Below, piece by piece: positions 35,285 to 48,688 of a DNA stretch of 64,000 nt; position 1 is the first letter of the stretch; every line of letters begins with the position of its first letter. Below the pieces are notes generated by a model, which was given only the letters and a program-made list of their open reading frames with translations, did not search any database and had not been told where the DNA came from. The position numbers and the translations under genes are program-made. The DNA comes from Erpobdella octoculata (taxonomy: Eukaryota > Annelida > Clitellata > Hirudinida > Erpobdellidae): NCBI GenBank assembly GCA_963978895.1, contig OZ022242.1, forward strand, positions 11,875,999 through 11,939,998. The letters are read 5' to 3'.

Positions 35285-35470
35285 GGTCATGATGGCTACC
35301 AGAATCGTATACAGGGCGAGAAAGCGATAAGGAAGAGGAGAGCAAGCGTGAGCGAAAAAGTGATCGGGTGCGGAAAAGTGACCGGGAGCGGGAAGGCGAC
35401 CGGGAGCGTAAGAGCAAGCGGGGAAGAGGAAAAAACGATAGAAAAACCCCGGGCAAGGCTAGTCACAGAT
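35285..35470 (+). mobile_element. Copy 1 of the purine-rich minisatellite mobile repeat (right end)
   Basis: GAGCGGGAAGGCGACCGGGA-type units are followed by AAAAACCCCGGGCAA and a shortened CTAGT-like terminus. The left arm is missing. Confidence 0.75.
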
Positions 35471-35541
35471 AAATTTCCGCTCAGCGCTTTGATTGTTTAA
35501 AATTTAAGATGCATATTAAATAATTAAACAATTATTTTTAA

Positions 35542-36779
35542 GCTTCTGCGTCCCGTTATTTTTTGGAACGATACGATACGATTTCTGAAATTTGCCCCGA
35601 ATTAAACGATACGATACGAGACGCTTCGAACAATAACGATACGATATCGATACGATACGATTTCGGGATCTCGACTGAAGCGGAAATTTTGCCTAGAGAT
35701 AACATAGAATGATGAACTATACGCGACAGACAATATTAATAACTACATTAAAGAAATTCATTGAAAAAAAATATATAAATATTAAAAAATTTATAAAAAT
35801 TTACCAAATTTAATTTTTTTTTACAACTTGAAATAAGTTTCATTTGTTTAGTTTCGGTACATCTATTTGTCTAAATTTAGACTCTAAATAAAACGCTACC
35901 GCCGATAGAAAGTATTTATTTACTTTATTTAGTGACGCGGCATGATAATGATGACAAACACGAGAAAGTGCATCTATGCAAGAATTAAAAAAGTGAAAAA
36001 ACCCAGCATGTTTATTTATAGGCGATGGCGAATGCGGTTAGCAATAGCAAGAAAGAAGCTGAGAAAGTTTCGAATTCCAGCTGCAGACGATACGGGCTAC
36101 GGCACTGTCGTGCACACTACAGGTGGCACACACAACCAAGAATATCATTGAGATTATAAAGATATATCTTAGATGAGCTACTATTACGGTCAATTACGGA
36201 TATCGAAACACTAAAATAATCATTCCAATTCTATGTAACAAATTTGAAAAAATAGGTTTATCAAACAGACTAAACCAAAACATAAACATAGAATGATCAT
36301 TACTATTACATTACTCATTATTCTCATTAATAATAATAGTCATCGATGTCAGCGAGTACGATTGCCTTGTAGGGCTTGTAGTATCAGTAGTATGCAGAGC
36401 TCGACTAGCAGCCTAAGAGGAGCGTGGCTTTTTTGCTGCCGGTTCCCAGACTAAAAATAGTAAATAATGGGGCTACAGGCTGTCTGGAAAACCGAATTTA
36501 AAGTGGGGATGATAATAGTTGTTGAATCAATTGCAAATATTCACAGTTGTGACAATCGTTAATTAAATATGTATGACTTTCGTTATTTATTGAAAAATAT
36601 TTGTTAAAAATCTCGATATTTTTCGAGATTTTAATCGGGAATGAAATTTTAAGTATCGCTAATTATATAGATACGAGATTTCTTTCGCAGGCTGTATCGG
36701 TTCAATGGCGATACGGGATCTCCCGTATCGTTTTGAAATCTCGATTGAATTCGAGATAACGATATCGGGACGCAGATGC
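35542..36779. mobile_element. Nested TIR element flanked by TTAA
   Basis: Ends GCTTCTGCGTCCCG and CGGGACGCAGATGC are inverted repeats, each bordered by TTAA (35538-35541 and 36780-36783). This is the target duplication typical of piggyBac-type elements. Subterminal regions are full of CGATACGATACGA motifs on the left and GATCTCCCGTATCG-type motifs on the right, giving a partly palindromic element. It has no coding capacity that I recognise. It sits inside the 34741-37039 element. Confidence 0.7.
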
Positions 36780-37927
36780 TTAATTATTTTTACCATTTTA
36801 AAATGTATTTGTTATTTTATTATTTTATTTTAATATTAACTCTTCCTTACTTTTCATTCCTTGAATTGTATTATTCCGCATATCAATAGTGCTTTGAAAA
36901 TTTTTGCTTAAAGTCGGTTTTTAGTAAGTTTTTCTGTAAAAAAACTTTTTCGTAATGTTATGTGCTTATTCTATTAAACAGTTTTTTAAACAGTGTTTTT
37001 TATCAAAATCGGCCCATGACGCTATACTAGAACTTTGCCCAATAAACAATAAAACCTTACAGTAGTATACAAGGCTATTGACTACTATTGAGGTTAGAAC
37101 GTTCACTGTCAATAGCCATTTCTTATTGACAGTGGGTGCATTATCTAGCAAGCACCGACCTATAAAAATGAGCATTTATGCACTTGTCTTATGTGAAACT
37201 ACATCAGCTTTTGTTTTTAAACTTGCCTTCTTAAGAGAAGCACCTGGAATCAACTTGATCAGATTTGAATTTCCCAAAATCGAAGGTGAACTTGATGCGA
37301 TTCTTGTCGGCCTTGTTTGGTCAACAAAGCCACAAGGAGCTGTGTTTTCATCGGCATTTTCCATTATTAGTGATTTGACAAAAGACCACAATTTGATAAA
37401 TCAAATTACTCCAGCAAATATAACGTAAATCAATATTAACACTGCAGTCGAGAAAAGCAAATCAGTAGAAAGAAAAGCTTTAAATATTTTAAACGTTGTC
37501 CAATAGATGGGCGGGCAAATTTTAAACTATTTACTAACAATGCGCATGTCAAACTTGGAACCATTGAATATTATTTGGGGCTCTACTTAGCAATATAAGT
37601 TGATTTTAGAAAAATAATTTGAATATAATATAACGGAGAAATGTAAAATAATATAAAAACAAAAAGTTTTGTAAAGTTGTTTTGTGTCAAATGTAAAACT
37701 TTTTACATAGACCTCCGACGTACACTATTTTTACTTCTTGATGGCAGTGCTTTCCACTCTTTAACAATATGTCCAATGCTTTGATGTTACTGTGATGCTC
37801 CTATCTAAATTAATTTGTTCTATAATAACTTGCTACATACTCCCCAAGCTGAAGCAACTCATCCCCAGACCCCTGTCTAGATCAGAAAGATATTTATCTG
37901 ATCTGATATACTTTTGGCTGTGAGGAT

Positions 37928-38720
<793 letters not shown>

Positions 38721-39104
38721 ATTTCATCAACCAGCTAAAAGTATTCTTTAGTAAGGCAATTGATTTTCCAAAGTAAGCGCAACTGCTCAAAGTTATCCTT
38801 TGTAGGCACTTGTAGCCATGAAAAAATCTCGCAGCCAAAATCATAGTCGAGTCGTTCGAGTTTGGCTTGAACCGTACTTTGGAATCACGTCGGGACATTC
38901 TTCGTCATCGTGGCTCAGCGAAAACAACTTCAGACGTTTAACTTCTTACCAATATTTTTCAAAATCATCAGCTGTTCCCCAGCACTGAAGCTCTGATTGA
39001 AGTTACTTTTAGAAGTAATTTATAAATTTTACAACATTGCATAGCAGCAATATTTCTCTGAAGACAGCCAGACATGCGCAAAACTCAAAGACAACTGCTT
39101 TAAA

Positions 39105-39360
39105 AAATCTATATATGTCTGTTAAGTATGTATGTCCTTTATGCATTGCTACACCATCCGTCGGATCGTAATGACATTTTCACACAAGCTTGAGAGTCAC
39201 TGGGCACTGGGGGAAGGTTTTTGTGAAAACAAAGTTGAAATCGATCACAAAATGAGCGGAGCGGAAATGGAGAATGAGCGGGAACGGGAAAGCAAGCGGG
39301 AACGGAAAAGCGACCGAGAGCGAAAGAGCGAGCGGGAAAAGAAAAGCGAACGATATATAT
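39105..39360 (+). mobile_element. Copy 2 of the purine-rich minisatellite mobile repeat (left part)
   Basis: Left arm with ATGCATTGCTACACCAT and TTTTCACACAAGCTTGAGAGT is followed by about 100 bp of GAGCGGGAACGGGAAAGC units. The right terminus is replaced by unrelated sequence at about 39360. Confidence 0.8.
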
Positions 39361-39661
39361 GGGTAAGGTTTGGTTGGGTCAACGTATTGTGGTGGGTAGG
39401 CAAAACTTGCCCCACGAACAACTCCGAGGCTGCAGCCCTTGATATTTTACGCCCACTGTGGGAATCTTGTTTAAATACTGTTTTGTCAGATCTACCAATC
39501 AGTACTTTCTTGCCAATCTACCCACTCTTTTCATAGAAAAATTTGATGTCTCACCCAAAATAATAATTCTAATTTCTAAAAGAGCACAACTGAGCAGTAC
39601 TATCACAAAAATGTTTAAAAGAAAATGACATAACAGCAGAAGAAATTAAACAGTAATACAG

Positions 39662-42600
39662 TCATTGTTTTGCATAGTAAGAATGTTCAATGTTTAAAAT
39701 ATGACATGCAAAAGCATGTGGTCCATCGGTGGTTGATGTGTGATCACAAGCTGACTGCCATCTAAGAGGTACAGCAGACACTCTTTTTCTTCGTGTCGGC
39801 TCAGATGCAGTCAACTGCTCTTTTGGTTGCTTGCAGTTTTGAGTCGATTGTAAAAATCCTTGTCTTGGAGCTGTTTTGTTAGGAAGTTTATGTGATGGCA
39901 AAATGGCTGGTAACTTTGGCTCTACAGAATGTTGATTATCGCTTAGTGACGTTACCAGTGATGATAGCCCTGTCATGGTTTCTAAGACCACATCTGCTAT
40001 AGCTTTACCATGGCCATTCATGACACTGTGTACTTTTTCCCATGCCAATCTAGAAAGTTCTCTAGTCTCCTCAACATCACGAGATGATTGTAGTCTACCC
40101 AATTTTTTTTCATTAACATCTGATTCATTAATAGCTGGCAATACATGTTGATATACAGAAGTGACTTCGCAAGAAAGTTCAGGCACATTTTCCAAGTGGA
40201 AATCAGGGTCAACATTCTTTTTTTTATGCAGAACTCCACATTTTTCAATACCAAACTCGTGCGCAATATTGTGAATGTCCTTTATTTTAATTAACTGCAG
40301 TCTTGTTAAAGCCGATTTTTTCTCTATTGTGCGCACAGAACCCAAAACCTCATCGCAAGGTACACCTGCAGCTAATTTTACAGCAATTTGCTCTCTTTGC
40401 TGTTTGCGCAAACGAATGTGGGATATCTCACTGTCATGGCCTTTATGCTCTGAGTAGTAGTTCAGTAGAACATCACCTGCATCATCAAAACAAAGCTTAA
40501 ATTAGAGTAGTAAATTTAAACATTTTAATGATACTATTTTAAATGCTGCATTGTCAATGAAGCAATGTACATTAGGCAGTTCTTCTGCAGCTCTTCACCA
40601 GCTTAGCTTCTTTTTGCAAAATATCCGGTAATAGAAAAATTAACCATTATAAATACCTGTGGGCAATATCTTGACAAACATGGAAGCTGGACAGATGCGA
40701 CCGATTTTGCAAGAGCCTTGTACTTTTATGTGGCGTAAACTGTTTTTCTTTTGAACATATCGACCGCTGCGATGGCAGTAATATGAGCAATAAGTGACTT
40801 GCTTCTTGAAACTGTCACCTCGAACTTTAACGAACTGTGAAACAGTTGCATCTTCTTCACATGCTTTCCATGTGTAGAACTCTGTTAGTAAATCACAATT
40901 GTTTCATATCTGTATATAATAAAGACAATGTTTGTTTGTGTGTTCGCTTATCAAACCATAACCGCTGAAGCAATTTGAACAAAATTTTGCATGAAGGTAG
41001 TCTTTATTGAGGAAAAGGTTAGGAGCCATCAAAAATAAAAATCGATTCATTATTTTACATTTTATCGTCAAAAAACGAGAAAAAAATCTCAAAACACCCT
41101 GCAAGTATACAATATAATAGCATGACTCTGTATGACGTTTTGTACATCTAAGGCCAATAAATAAATCTATATATATAAATGACTGTATTTCTGTATGTAT
41201 GGATGTCAATAGAAGAAGGTTTGTGTGGGAAAAAAAATTGAGATCGGTCACAAAAATAGATGTAGAGCAAACAGAAACGGGAGAGCGAGCATGAGCGGGA
41301 AAAGAAGCGGAAACGGAAAAGCGACCGGGAGCGAAAGAGTGACCGGGAAAGCAAGCGGGAGTGGGAAAGCGACCGGGAACGGGAGAGCAAGCGGGGAAGG
41401 AAACGAGGGTGAGAGAAAAAAAATAACTCAAACTAACCATCTGCTAACATTTGAACAGGAAAGACCCGCTTTTTTGCATATAAATATAAAAGACGCCCCA
41501 CGTTGTAAGTTTTAAAAAATTATGGGTTGTTCGTTATACGAATGTCCACAATTATTAATGCATGCCTCCATCAAGACATTTCTCACACAGCCCAGAGAAA
41601 AATTATTTTCTTTTAAGTTCACAAAAACGTGGTAGTTTTTAAATATTTTTTACTAGCAGTGCCCGACGCAGCTTCGTTCTTTTGAAATTAGAAAATTTGA
41701 ACCGTGCTTCTACAGCAGTGTACAGCACGGGCCGATTTTTTATACCCGGCTCGTCCCGTCGACAACTTGTCCCGTCCCATTTTTACAGGCCTAAAATTTT
41801 TATATACTATGCGAAAAATCTCGGCCTGTCCCACATTGACTTCAGGTTTGGCCCGGCCCGTCTGAAAACCCTAAAATCCCGGCCTATGCAGTACCCTATT
41901 TGATAGTGCCTTACACGGTTTTTTTAGACCCGGTCTGGCTTATTTTATAGTCAAAAATTTCCAGGCCTGGATTGTTATTTAGGGTCGAACTGGCCCGTTT
42001 CATAAGCACAAAATTCGAGGCCTGGCCCGGTCTGTGATGAACTGGACTCAGCCAGTTTTAACAGGCACAAACCTCAAAGCTTTCAGTTAATGAGTTTTCA
42101 AGCAAATAATTATTTTATTCACCCTACATTTGTAGTTCTTGAAACCAAAACAGAAAAACATTGGTAAAACATGTGTAACTTTATTTTCTAAGTAGTATCT
42201 AAATACTAATTTTTATATCTGTAGTTATTCTAAGAAAAATAAAACCCTATTTTCCACCCCACATTTGAAGTCCTGGAAACCAAATTTTCAAAAATCATTA
42301 AAATATTTCGTTTTTTGTAAAAATAATCTCGGCACAAAATCGCAAAACTTTCACATTTTTCGTTTTTGGAGTTTTTAATCAAATATTGCTTTTTCCACCT
42401 TACATTTGAGGTCCTGGAAACCAAATTATCCAAAAATTAGTGAAAAACGTTTATCTTTATTTTTCGATTAGATACTAAATACTTATTTTTACATCTGTAG
42501 CATTTACAGTTTTTGAGTAGCATTAATTATAAAAAAACAAATAACCCTATTTTCCACCCCACATTTGAGTTCCTGGAAACCAACATTTCAAAAAAGTGGT

Positions 42601-45600
42601 GAAACACGTATATCTTAATTTTTTGAGTAGATGCTAAATACTAATTTTTGACATCTGTAGCATTTACAGTTTTTGAGTAGCAGCTATTTAAAAAAAAACA
42701 AATAACCCTATTTTCCCACCCCACATTTGAGGTCCTGGAAACCAAATTTTCAAAATATGGTGAAAAACGTATATCATTATTTGAGTAGATACTAAAAAAT
42801 GATGAAACACATATTTTTATTTTTTAAGAAGAATCTAGCTACCAAATTTTAAAACTTCATTTTTGGTTTTCGAGATATGCGTTGTATTAGAAAAAAGTTT
42901 GTTTTCCTGTTTCATCCCCTCAGGAGCAAAATTTTCAAAAATCCTTTCTTAGTGGGTGCTTACACTATAAAAGTAATATAAGTTCTAAATTTCACATCCC
43001 TAGGATGAGGCGTTTGAGCTCGGCGTTGATTATCAATCAGTCAGTCAGGACATGTTCTTTTATATATTAGTCGAGTCGAATTAAAAATTTTCCTGGTTGC
43101 ACCTAGACAAAATTTGCAGCAAGCTGATTTTTGGATATTTGTTTGTAATACGTTTATGATTCTTCCTGCAAAAATCGATTGAAATCGTCTTTTAGGAAAT
43201 TGGTTTTTGATGCTTTTTTGAAAGAGATTTACTGTAGTGAGCGATAAGTTAGTATTTTCGTAAATTGTCATAAAACATCGAATTTCTAAGTTGGTATTTT
43301 GTAAAACATCTATTTTTTTGAGTTTTTATTGTTCGTTTTCGAAATGGGTGAACTAAATGAAATGGTATGTTTAATTTGTCGCACTGAATTCTGTTCCGAC
43401 AATGTCTGTGATACAGTCAAGATGGTTACACTAGGTGTTAAAGGTATTGAAACGTTATGTCAATCATCATTTTACGTGATGAATAGTTAACAGAGTATCT
43501 GTTAAATAAACCAAATGTAGCTAATGTTCATGATCATTGCCAGAGAGACTACACTAACAAAAGAAGTTTCGATCAATTGCAACGAAAGAATGAGCAGCAT
43601 ACAGAAGGGGTTGATCAAGAGAATTTCAAGTGTAAATTATTACGATCGTCTGTCGACACTTTCAATTGGAAGCAACATTGTTTTTTGTGTGGAAAAATGG
43701 ATTTTGGAGACAGTAAAAAGCCTTTAAAAGAAGAATCAAGTACTGTGATGAGATTGAAATTCAGAGAAACTATAATTGAAACTTGCCACAAAAGAAATGA
43801 TGCATGGAGTGTAGAAGTTCTTGGTAGGTTAAATTCATGCAATGACTTACCAGCTGAAGAAGCTCGTTACCCCAGAGTGTGTCACTCTGTGTTCCAAAAA
43901 TGTAGATCATCACATGTCGGAGATAATACCGCTAGCCGAAACCATCCAGGTCGACATTCAGATAACGACATATTAATAACTTTTGAAAAACTGTGTGAAT
44001 GGTTAGAAGAAGATCAAGGACTTTATACAATAGCTGAATTACAAATTAAAATGCAAGAATTATCGGAAGATGATGAAGTGTATTCATTAAAACATATAAA
44101 ACGAAAGCTGGAAGAACGCTACGCGGAACACATACTTTTTGCCGAAGTTTGTGGTCGGAAAAATGTTATTTGCTTCCGTAACATGGCATCTCACATTATA
44201 ACTAACCAATGGTACACTGAAAAAAAGAGTAGGATAGAAGGTGAGAGTGAGCGTATCATAATGGCAGCAGCAAAGTTGATAAGAGCTCAAATCAGGGAAA
44301 TATCCTCAAATAATGAAGCATATCCAGGAACTGATGATTTCTCAAATATTGAAAATGCCAAAAGGTGGATTCCTAGTTTGTTGAAAATCTTAATAGAAAA
44401 TATTGTTTGTAATGAAATAAAACAAGTATCCATATGTCATTCTATTGTGCAAGGGGCAAGACAAAGATCTATTATCTCTCCAATTTTGTTTGGAGTCGGA
44501 GTTAGTTTAGATCACGCCTTTGGATCTAGATGGCTGCTTGATTTGCTGTCACGGCTGGGATTTCCAATTTCCTATGATGAAGTGAACCTTTTTAAACAAT
44601 CAGTGGTTCAGAATGATACTCCTCAGTCTTTTCCTCAATGTTTTACGCAATGGTCTGGTGATAATGTTGACCACAACGTTATCACTTTAGATGGAAGTGG
44701 TACCTTTCACGGTATGGGCATCATATCAATGTCTACTCCGTGTAATCGATTAGGGTCAGGACACTTTGCTGAATCAGCTGTACCTCGATCGTCACTCGTA
44801 AAATCCAGTTGTGTTGTGTTCCCCGACAAGTCATCATATCATTGATGTCTTTCAAGCCCATCTCTCACTTAAATTTTCCTTCTGTGTTGCCTCCTTCTTT
44901 AAACTTGGAACTTGCCTGGAAAATTGGTATCTTGTGCTTAGATGAAGATCAGCAAAAGCCAAATTGGTCCGGCTTTATGGAACATGCTTGTAAACCTGAC
45001 GGAGATTTCAGATCATCATCAGACATAAGGATGCTTCCGATTATTGATTTGAACCCTAATGACATGTCTTGTATTTTTTCAACTTTAACTTTAACTTCCA
45101 CTTTAACACAGACAGAGGAACCCAGGGCGGGAAATAAAAAAAATGTTATTTTTAGGTGTTTTTGTCGTTTTTCTGTTTGTTTTTTATATTGTATGTTGAA
45201 ATTGGAAATTATTTATGGATGTATATGTATGCTTTTTAATATGTGTATATTAAATAGTATGTAACAAGCAATTTTCATATTAATCTTAATTTTTTTGCAC
45301 ATTTAGTGAAAAACGGCATAATAAATCAGTTTATTTGTATATAATGTTGGAAGACAAATTTTAACTTATGTATATTTTGCATTAGGTAAAAACAAAGTTT
45401 TCATCTATAGGTTGAGTTATTTTTATTTAAATGGATTTTAAAAGCTGATATATTGTATATTTTAGTCAAAAACGGCACAATGAATCAGTTTATTTGTATT
45501 TGTATTGATTTTTTTTATTTTCATTGATAATTTGTAATGTTTGTATATCATGCAATAAGTAACAATAAAGCTTTCAGCTTAAACTTTAGTTATTTTCATT

Positions 45601-46538
45601 TAATTGGATTAAAAGAGCTGGCATATTGAGTTATTTTAAGGCCAATTTTGAAAATCGTCTGTAATTTTTTTATACGATGAGTTGGAAGGGTGGATTTTTA
45701 ACTAATTGTAGCCACAGTGAGCTAGACTCGATTGTCCAATCGCAGCGTCTGTTTATGTTTCGGTTTGCTCGGAGAAATTGGTATACGGTCCGACGTTTTA
45801 TTCGATAACTTTTTTATTTATTAACTTTGAGAAGCGAAAGTTATATTGTTGGATTTGATATTGAATTATCTAAAAACAAGCGTCTCTGATATACCCAGGG
45901 CAGCAGTTTAAAACAAATTCGATTTTCTCAAAGAAGAGCCAATGTTGATTTTATGCAATTTTCGGCGGAAAATCGTCATTTTTCGCTTATAACTTTTTTA
46001 TTTGTTGAACCGAAGACAATCCAAATATACCATTCGATTTCATTTTTTAGACCCCATCCAACAATGTATATCACAGCCCCAGGGCAAACAATTTTTATTT
46101 TTTTTTAATTAGCATTGTCAGCCTCGAGGCTAACTTCACACACGTCTTTTTTTTAATTTCAGCTGGACTAATATATAGATTAATCTTTTTCACTTTATGC
46201 CTTAGCCTTCATTATTAAACAACCAACCAGTCCTTACCTGCAATATTCTTGAACGCTTTAACTGTCTTTTGGCTTCCCAGAATGTCTAATCGTCTTCGAA
46301 TTTTCATGGAAGTCGACAAATGTTTAGCATGATTACAGTGTCTTATAAGACTGCTCTTTCTCGAAAACATTGAGCCACAAACATCACAAGACACATTCGT
46401 AGAAGAAGCTGAAGCACATTTGGATTTTCGACCTGGACGCATGTGCACACCAACACTATTATGAGAAAATCGAAGATGTCGTAACAAAGACTTATTTGCT
46501 TGATACGATTTGTTGCAATATTCACATTTAAACTCCAT
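39662..46538 (-). CDS. C2H2 zinc-finger protein with FAR1/FLYWCH-like (MULE-derived type) domain
   Basis: I joined three exons: 46538-46238, 40881-40657 and 40476-39662. Both introns are GT-AG and phase 1 at each junction, giving 446 residues. Exon 1 has two C2H2 fingers (C5/C8/H21/H26 and C51/C54/H67/H73). Exons 2-3 carry CSYYCHRSG, GSCKIGRICPASM and YYSEHKGHD, a Cys/His pattern like the FAR1/FLYWCH DNA-binding fold. This is followed by the LRKQQREQIAVKLAAGVPCDEVL helix. This combination recurs in invertebrate genes of transposon descent related to MULE/ZSWIM proteins. No DDE nuclease or SWIM motif is present, so it may be a domesticated or truncated copy. Function is unknown, and DNA binding is inferred. 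Intron 1 is 5.4 kb and holds other repeats. Confidence 0.75.
41165..41420 (+). mobile_element. Copy 3 of the purine-rich minisatellite mobile repeat
   Basis: A TATATATATAAATGACTG-type left end is followed by a shortened left arm, then GAGCGGGAAAAGAAGCGG to GAGCAAGCGGGGAAGG units. The right terminus is absent. It lies in intron 1 of the C2H2/FAR1-like gene. Confidence 0.8.
41653..43080. mobile_element. Interspersed repeat with internal tandem block
   Basis: It starts ACTAGCAGTGCCCGACGCAGC and ends CAGTCAGTCAGGACATGTTC followed by TTTTATATATTAG. Between 42230 and 42800 about four diverged units recur. Each has a TTTTCCACCCCACATTTGAG-GTCCTGGAAACC core and a period of roughly 150-180 bp. The ends mirror those of the purine-rich minisatellite family (ACTAG plus GC-rich motif at one end, a TATA run at the other). 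This suggests one broader class of non-coding mobile repeat. Confidence 0.65.
43344..45100 (+). pseudogene. Frameshifted multicopy-type ORF (unclassified, transposon-associated)
   Basis: The coding trace begins at 43344 (MGELNEMVCLICRTEFC) and shifts frame near 43470 with an adjacent TAG. It runs open from about 43500 to 44845 (VHDHCQRDYTNKRS, FCFLCGK-like CFLCGK, WSGDNVDHN, TLDGSGTFHGMGI), then shifts frame again. It ends near 45100 with MLPIIDLNPNDMSCIFSTL. I recognise the DNVDHN...GTFHGMGI region as typical of a large repetitive gene family in invertebrate genomes, but I cannot name its superfamily. Two frameshifts and a stop make this copy non-functional. It lies antisense inside intron 1 of the C2H2/FAR1-like gene. 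Confidence 0.65.
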
Positions 46539-46837
46539 TCTAATACTATACTATATTGGTGTAAAGGACTATAAACTATAATAAAAAAAAATATATATAT
46601 ATAATGGTTATATATAACCTAACTGACCTAACTCTACACTAATTTTCCCCGCTCAAAACATAAACAAACCAACAATCTAAAATGAAACTTATGTATTGGT
46701 TTAACGACAAACACAGCGATTGTTTTTTTACGTAGGTGGAATATAACAAGTGAAAATAAAAAATTAATTAAAAAAATTCTTTTATTTGCCTCTTTATCTG
46801 AGTCAACGAACTAAAATTTTTGAATCTGAAACAAACG

Positions 46838-47492
<655 letters not shown>

Positions 47493-47689
47493 TACATAAA
47501 TACAAAATTTATATATATATAAATCTCGTGTCATAGTCTCGTAGTGTTTGACTTCAAACTCCTCCGAAACGACTGAACCGATTTTTATGAAATTTTTTGA
47601 TCACATTAGGTCCAACCCATCTCGTAAGAGTAATTGTTGTTTGTATTGTAACTTGTGTTATTTGTGTTGTGCAATATAAATTGCTAGTA

Positions 47690-47975
47690 AAAGTCCTTTA
47701 TGCTTTGCTACACTATTCATCCGATCGTTATGACAATTTCACACAACCTTGAGAGTCAATGGGAAAAATTATTGTGAGCGGGAACGGGAAAGCAAGCGGG
47801 AACGGAAAGGAAAGAGCAAAAGAGCAAGCGAGAAAAAGACAGCGACCGGAAAGCGTCCGGGATTGGGAAAACGACCGGGAGCGGGAAAGCGACGGGAGTG
47901 AGAGAGCAAGTGGGGAAAGAAACGGGAGCGAGTGAAAACAATTAAAAATCCTCGGGCAAAGCCGGTACCTCGTTA
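47690..47975 (+). mobile_element. Copy 4 of the purine-rich minisatellite mobile repeat (both arms present)
   Basis: The left arm (CCTTTATGCTTTGCTACACT, CACACAACCTTGAGAGTCAA) is followed by GAGCGGGAACGGGAAAGC units. The right end is AAAATCCTCGGGCAAAGCCGG, TACCTCGTTAGT. Upstream, 47515-47620 carries a separate motif, CTCCTCCGAAACGACTGAACC, that may be another repeat. Confidence 0.8.
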
Positions 47976-47977
47976 GT

Positions 47978-48340
47978 AGTTTATAGTCCTTTACACCATG
48001 TGTTTTAAAACTGAAATGGCTGTATGTAGGAAGCACCTAAGTACTTCCTGTCGTAGATCATATTTGATTTTTTCAACTGTTCCTGTTCCTATTCCTTTGT
48101 CCAGGCTTGGGACTGACAGGCAAAAGCAAGGCGGAGTTACCTAGATGATCTTTTTTTTTTATAATAGTTTATAATCTTTTACACCAGGTGTTTTAAGACT
48201 GAAATGGCTGTATGTAGGAAGCACCTAAGTACTTCCTGTCGTGGATCATAATTTGATCCTTTTAACTTTCCCCTCCTCCTTTCTCCAGGCTTGTGACTGG
48301 CTTGCAAATGCAAGGCGGAGTTTGACCTAGATGATCCTAA
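47978..48340. repeat. Two copies of a 170-bp SINE-like repeat
   Basis: Units at 47978-48150 and 48168-48340 share TTTACACCATGTGTTTTAA, AGGAAGCACCTAAGTACTTC and GCAAGGCGGAGTT. A third copy is at 49672-49827 in intron 1 of the TLCD4-type gene. The first two end CTAGATGATC. There is a small hairpin (AGGAAG...CTTCCT). I see no convincing tRNA promoter boxes, so the SINE label is tentative. Confidence 0.7.
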
Positions 48341-48688
48341 CTAAACGCTATTTATCTGGCCATTTATTAGCGCTCTATCCAAGCAACTGTTTTGAAAATC
48401 ATTTTTAGGCATTTTGTTTTATGAAAAACATTTTTCTGCAGTATGGTTCAATGTACGTTTTGAAAACTTCGAGATTTTTTTAAATTTTTTGTGACTGGCT
48501 TGCAAATGCAAGGCGGAGTTTGACCTAGATGATCCTAACTAAACGCTATTTATCTGGCCATTTATTAGCGCTCTATCCAAGCAACTGTTTTGAAAATCAT
48601 TTTTAGGCATTTTGTTTTATGAAAAACATTTTTCTGCAGTATGGTTCAATGTACGTTTTGAAAACTTCGAGATTTTTTCAAATTTTTC
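48293..48688. repeat. 198-bp near-exact tandem duplication
   Basis: The unit beginning GTGACTGGCTTGCAAATGCA at 48293 recurs at 48491 with only a couple of differences near its end. It duplicates the end of the second SINE-like copy plus about 150 bp of flank. Confidence 0.95.

Larger units (their letters stand above)
34741..37039. mobile_element. 2.3-kb TIR element with 8-bp target duplication, itself a host for insertions
   Basis: The left end GGTAAAGTTCTAGTATAGCG and the right end CGCTATACTAGAACTTTGCC begin terminal inverted repeats of about 40 bp (continuing TCATGGGCCGATTTTGAT). The 8-bp direct repeat CAATAAAC is exact on both sides (34733-34740 and 37040-37047). Superfamily is hAT- or P-like by duplication length. 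No transposase is recognisable. It encloses a purine-rich minisatellite repeat (35285-35470) and a second TIR element (35542-36779). Confidence 0.85.

Noticed and set aside
37078..37428. 116-codon plus-strand open frame next to the nested TIR element
   Set aside because: No family resemblance, no splice context, and an opposite-strand frame is also open. Left unannotated.
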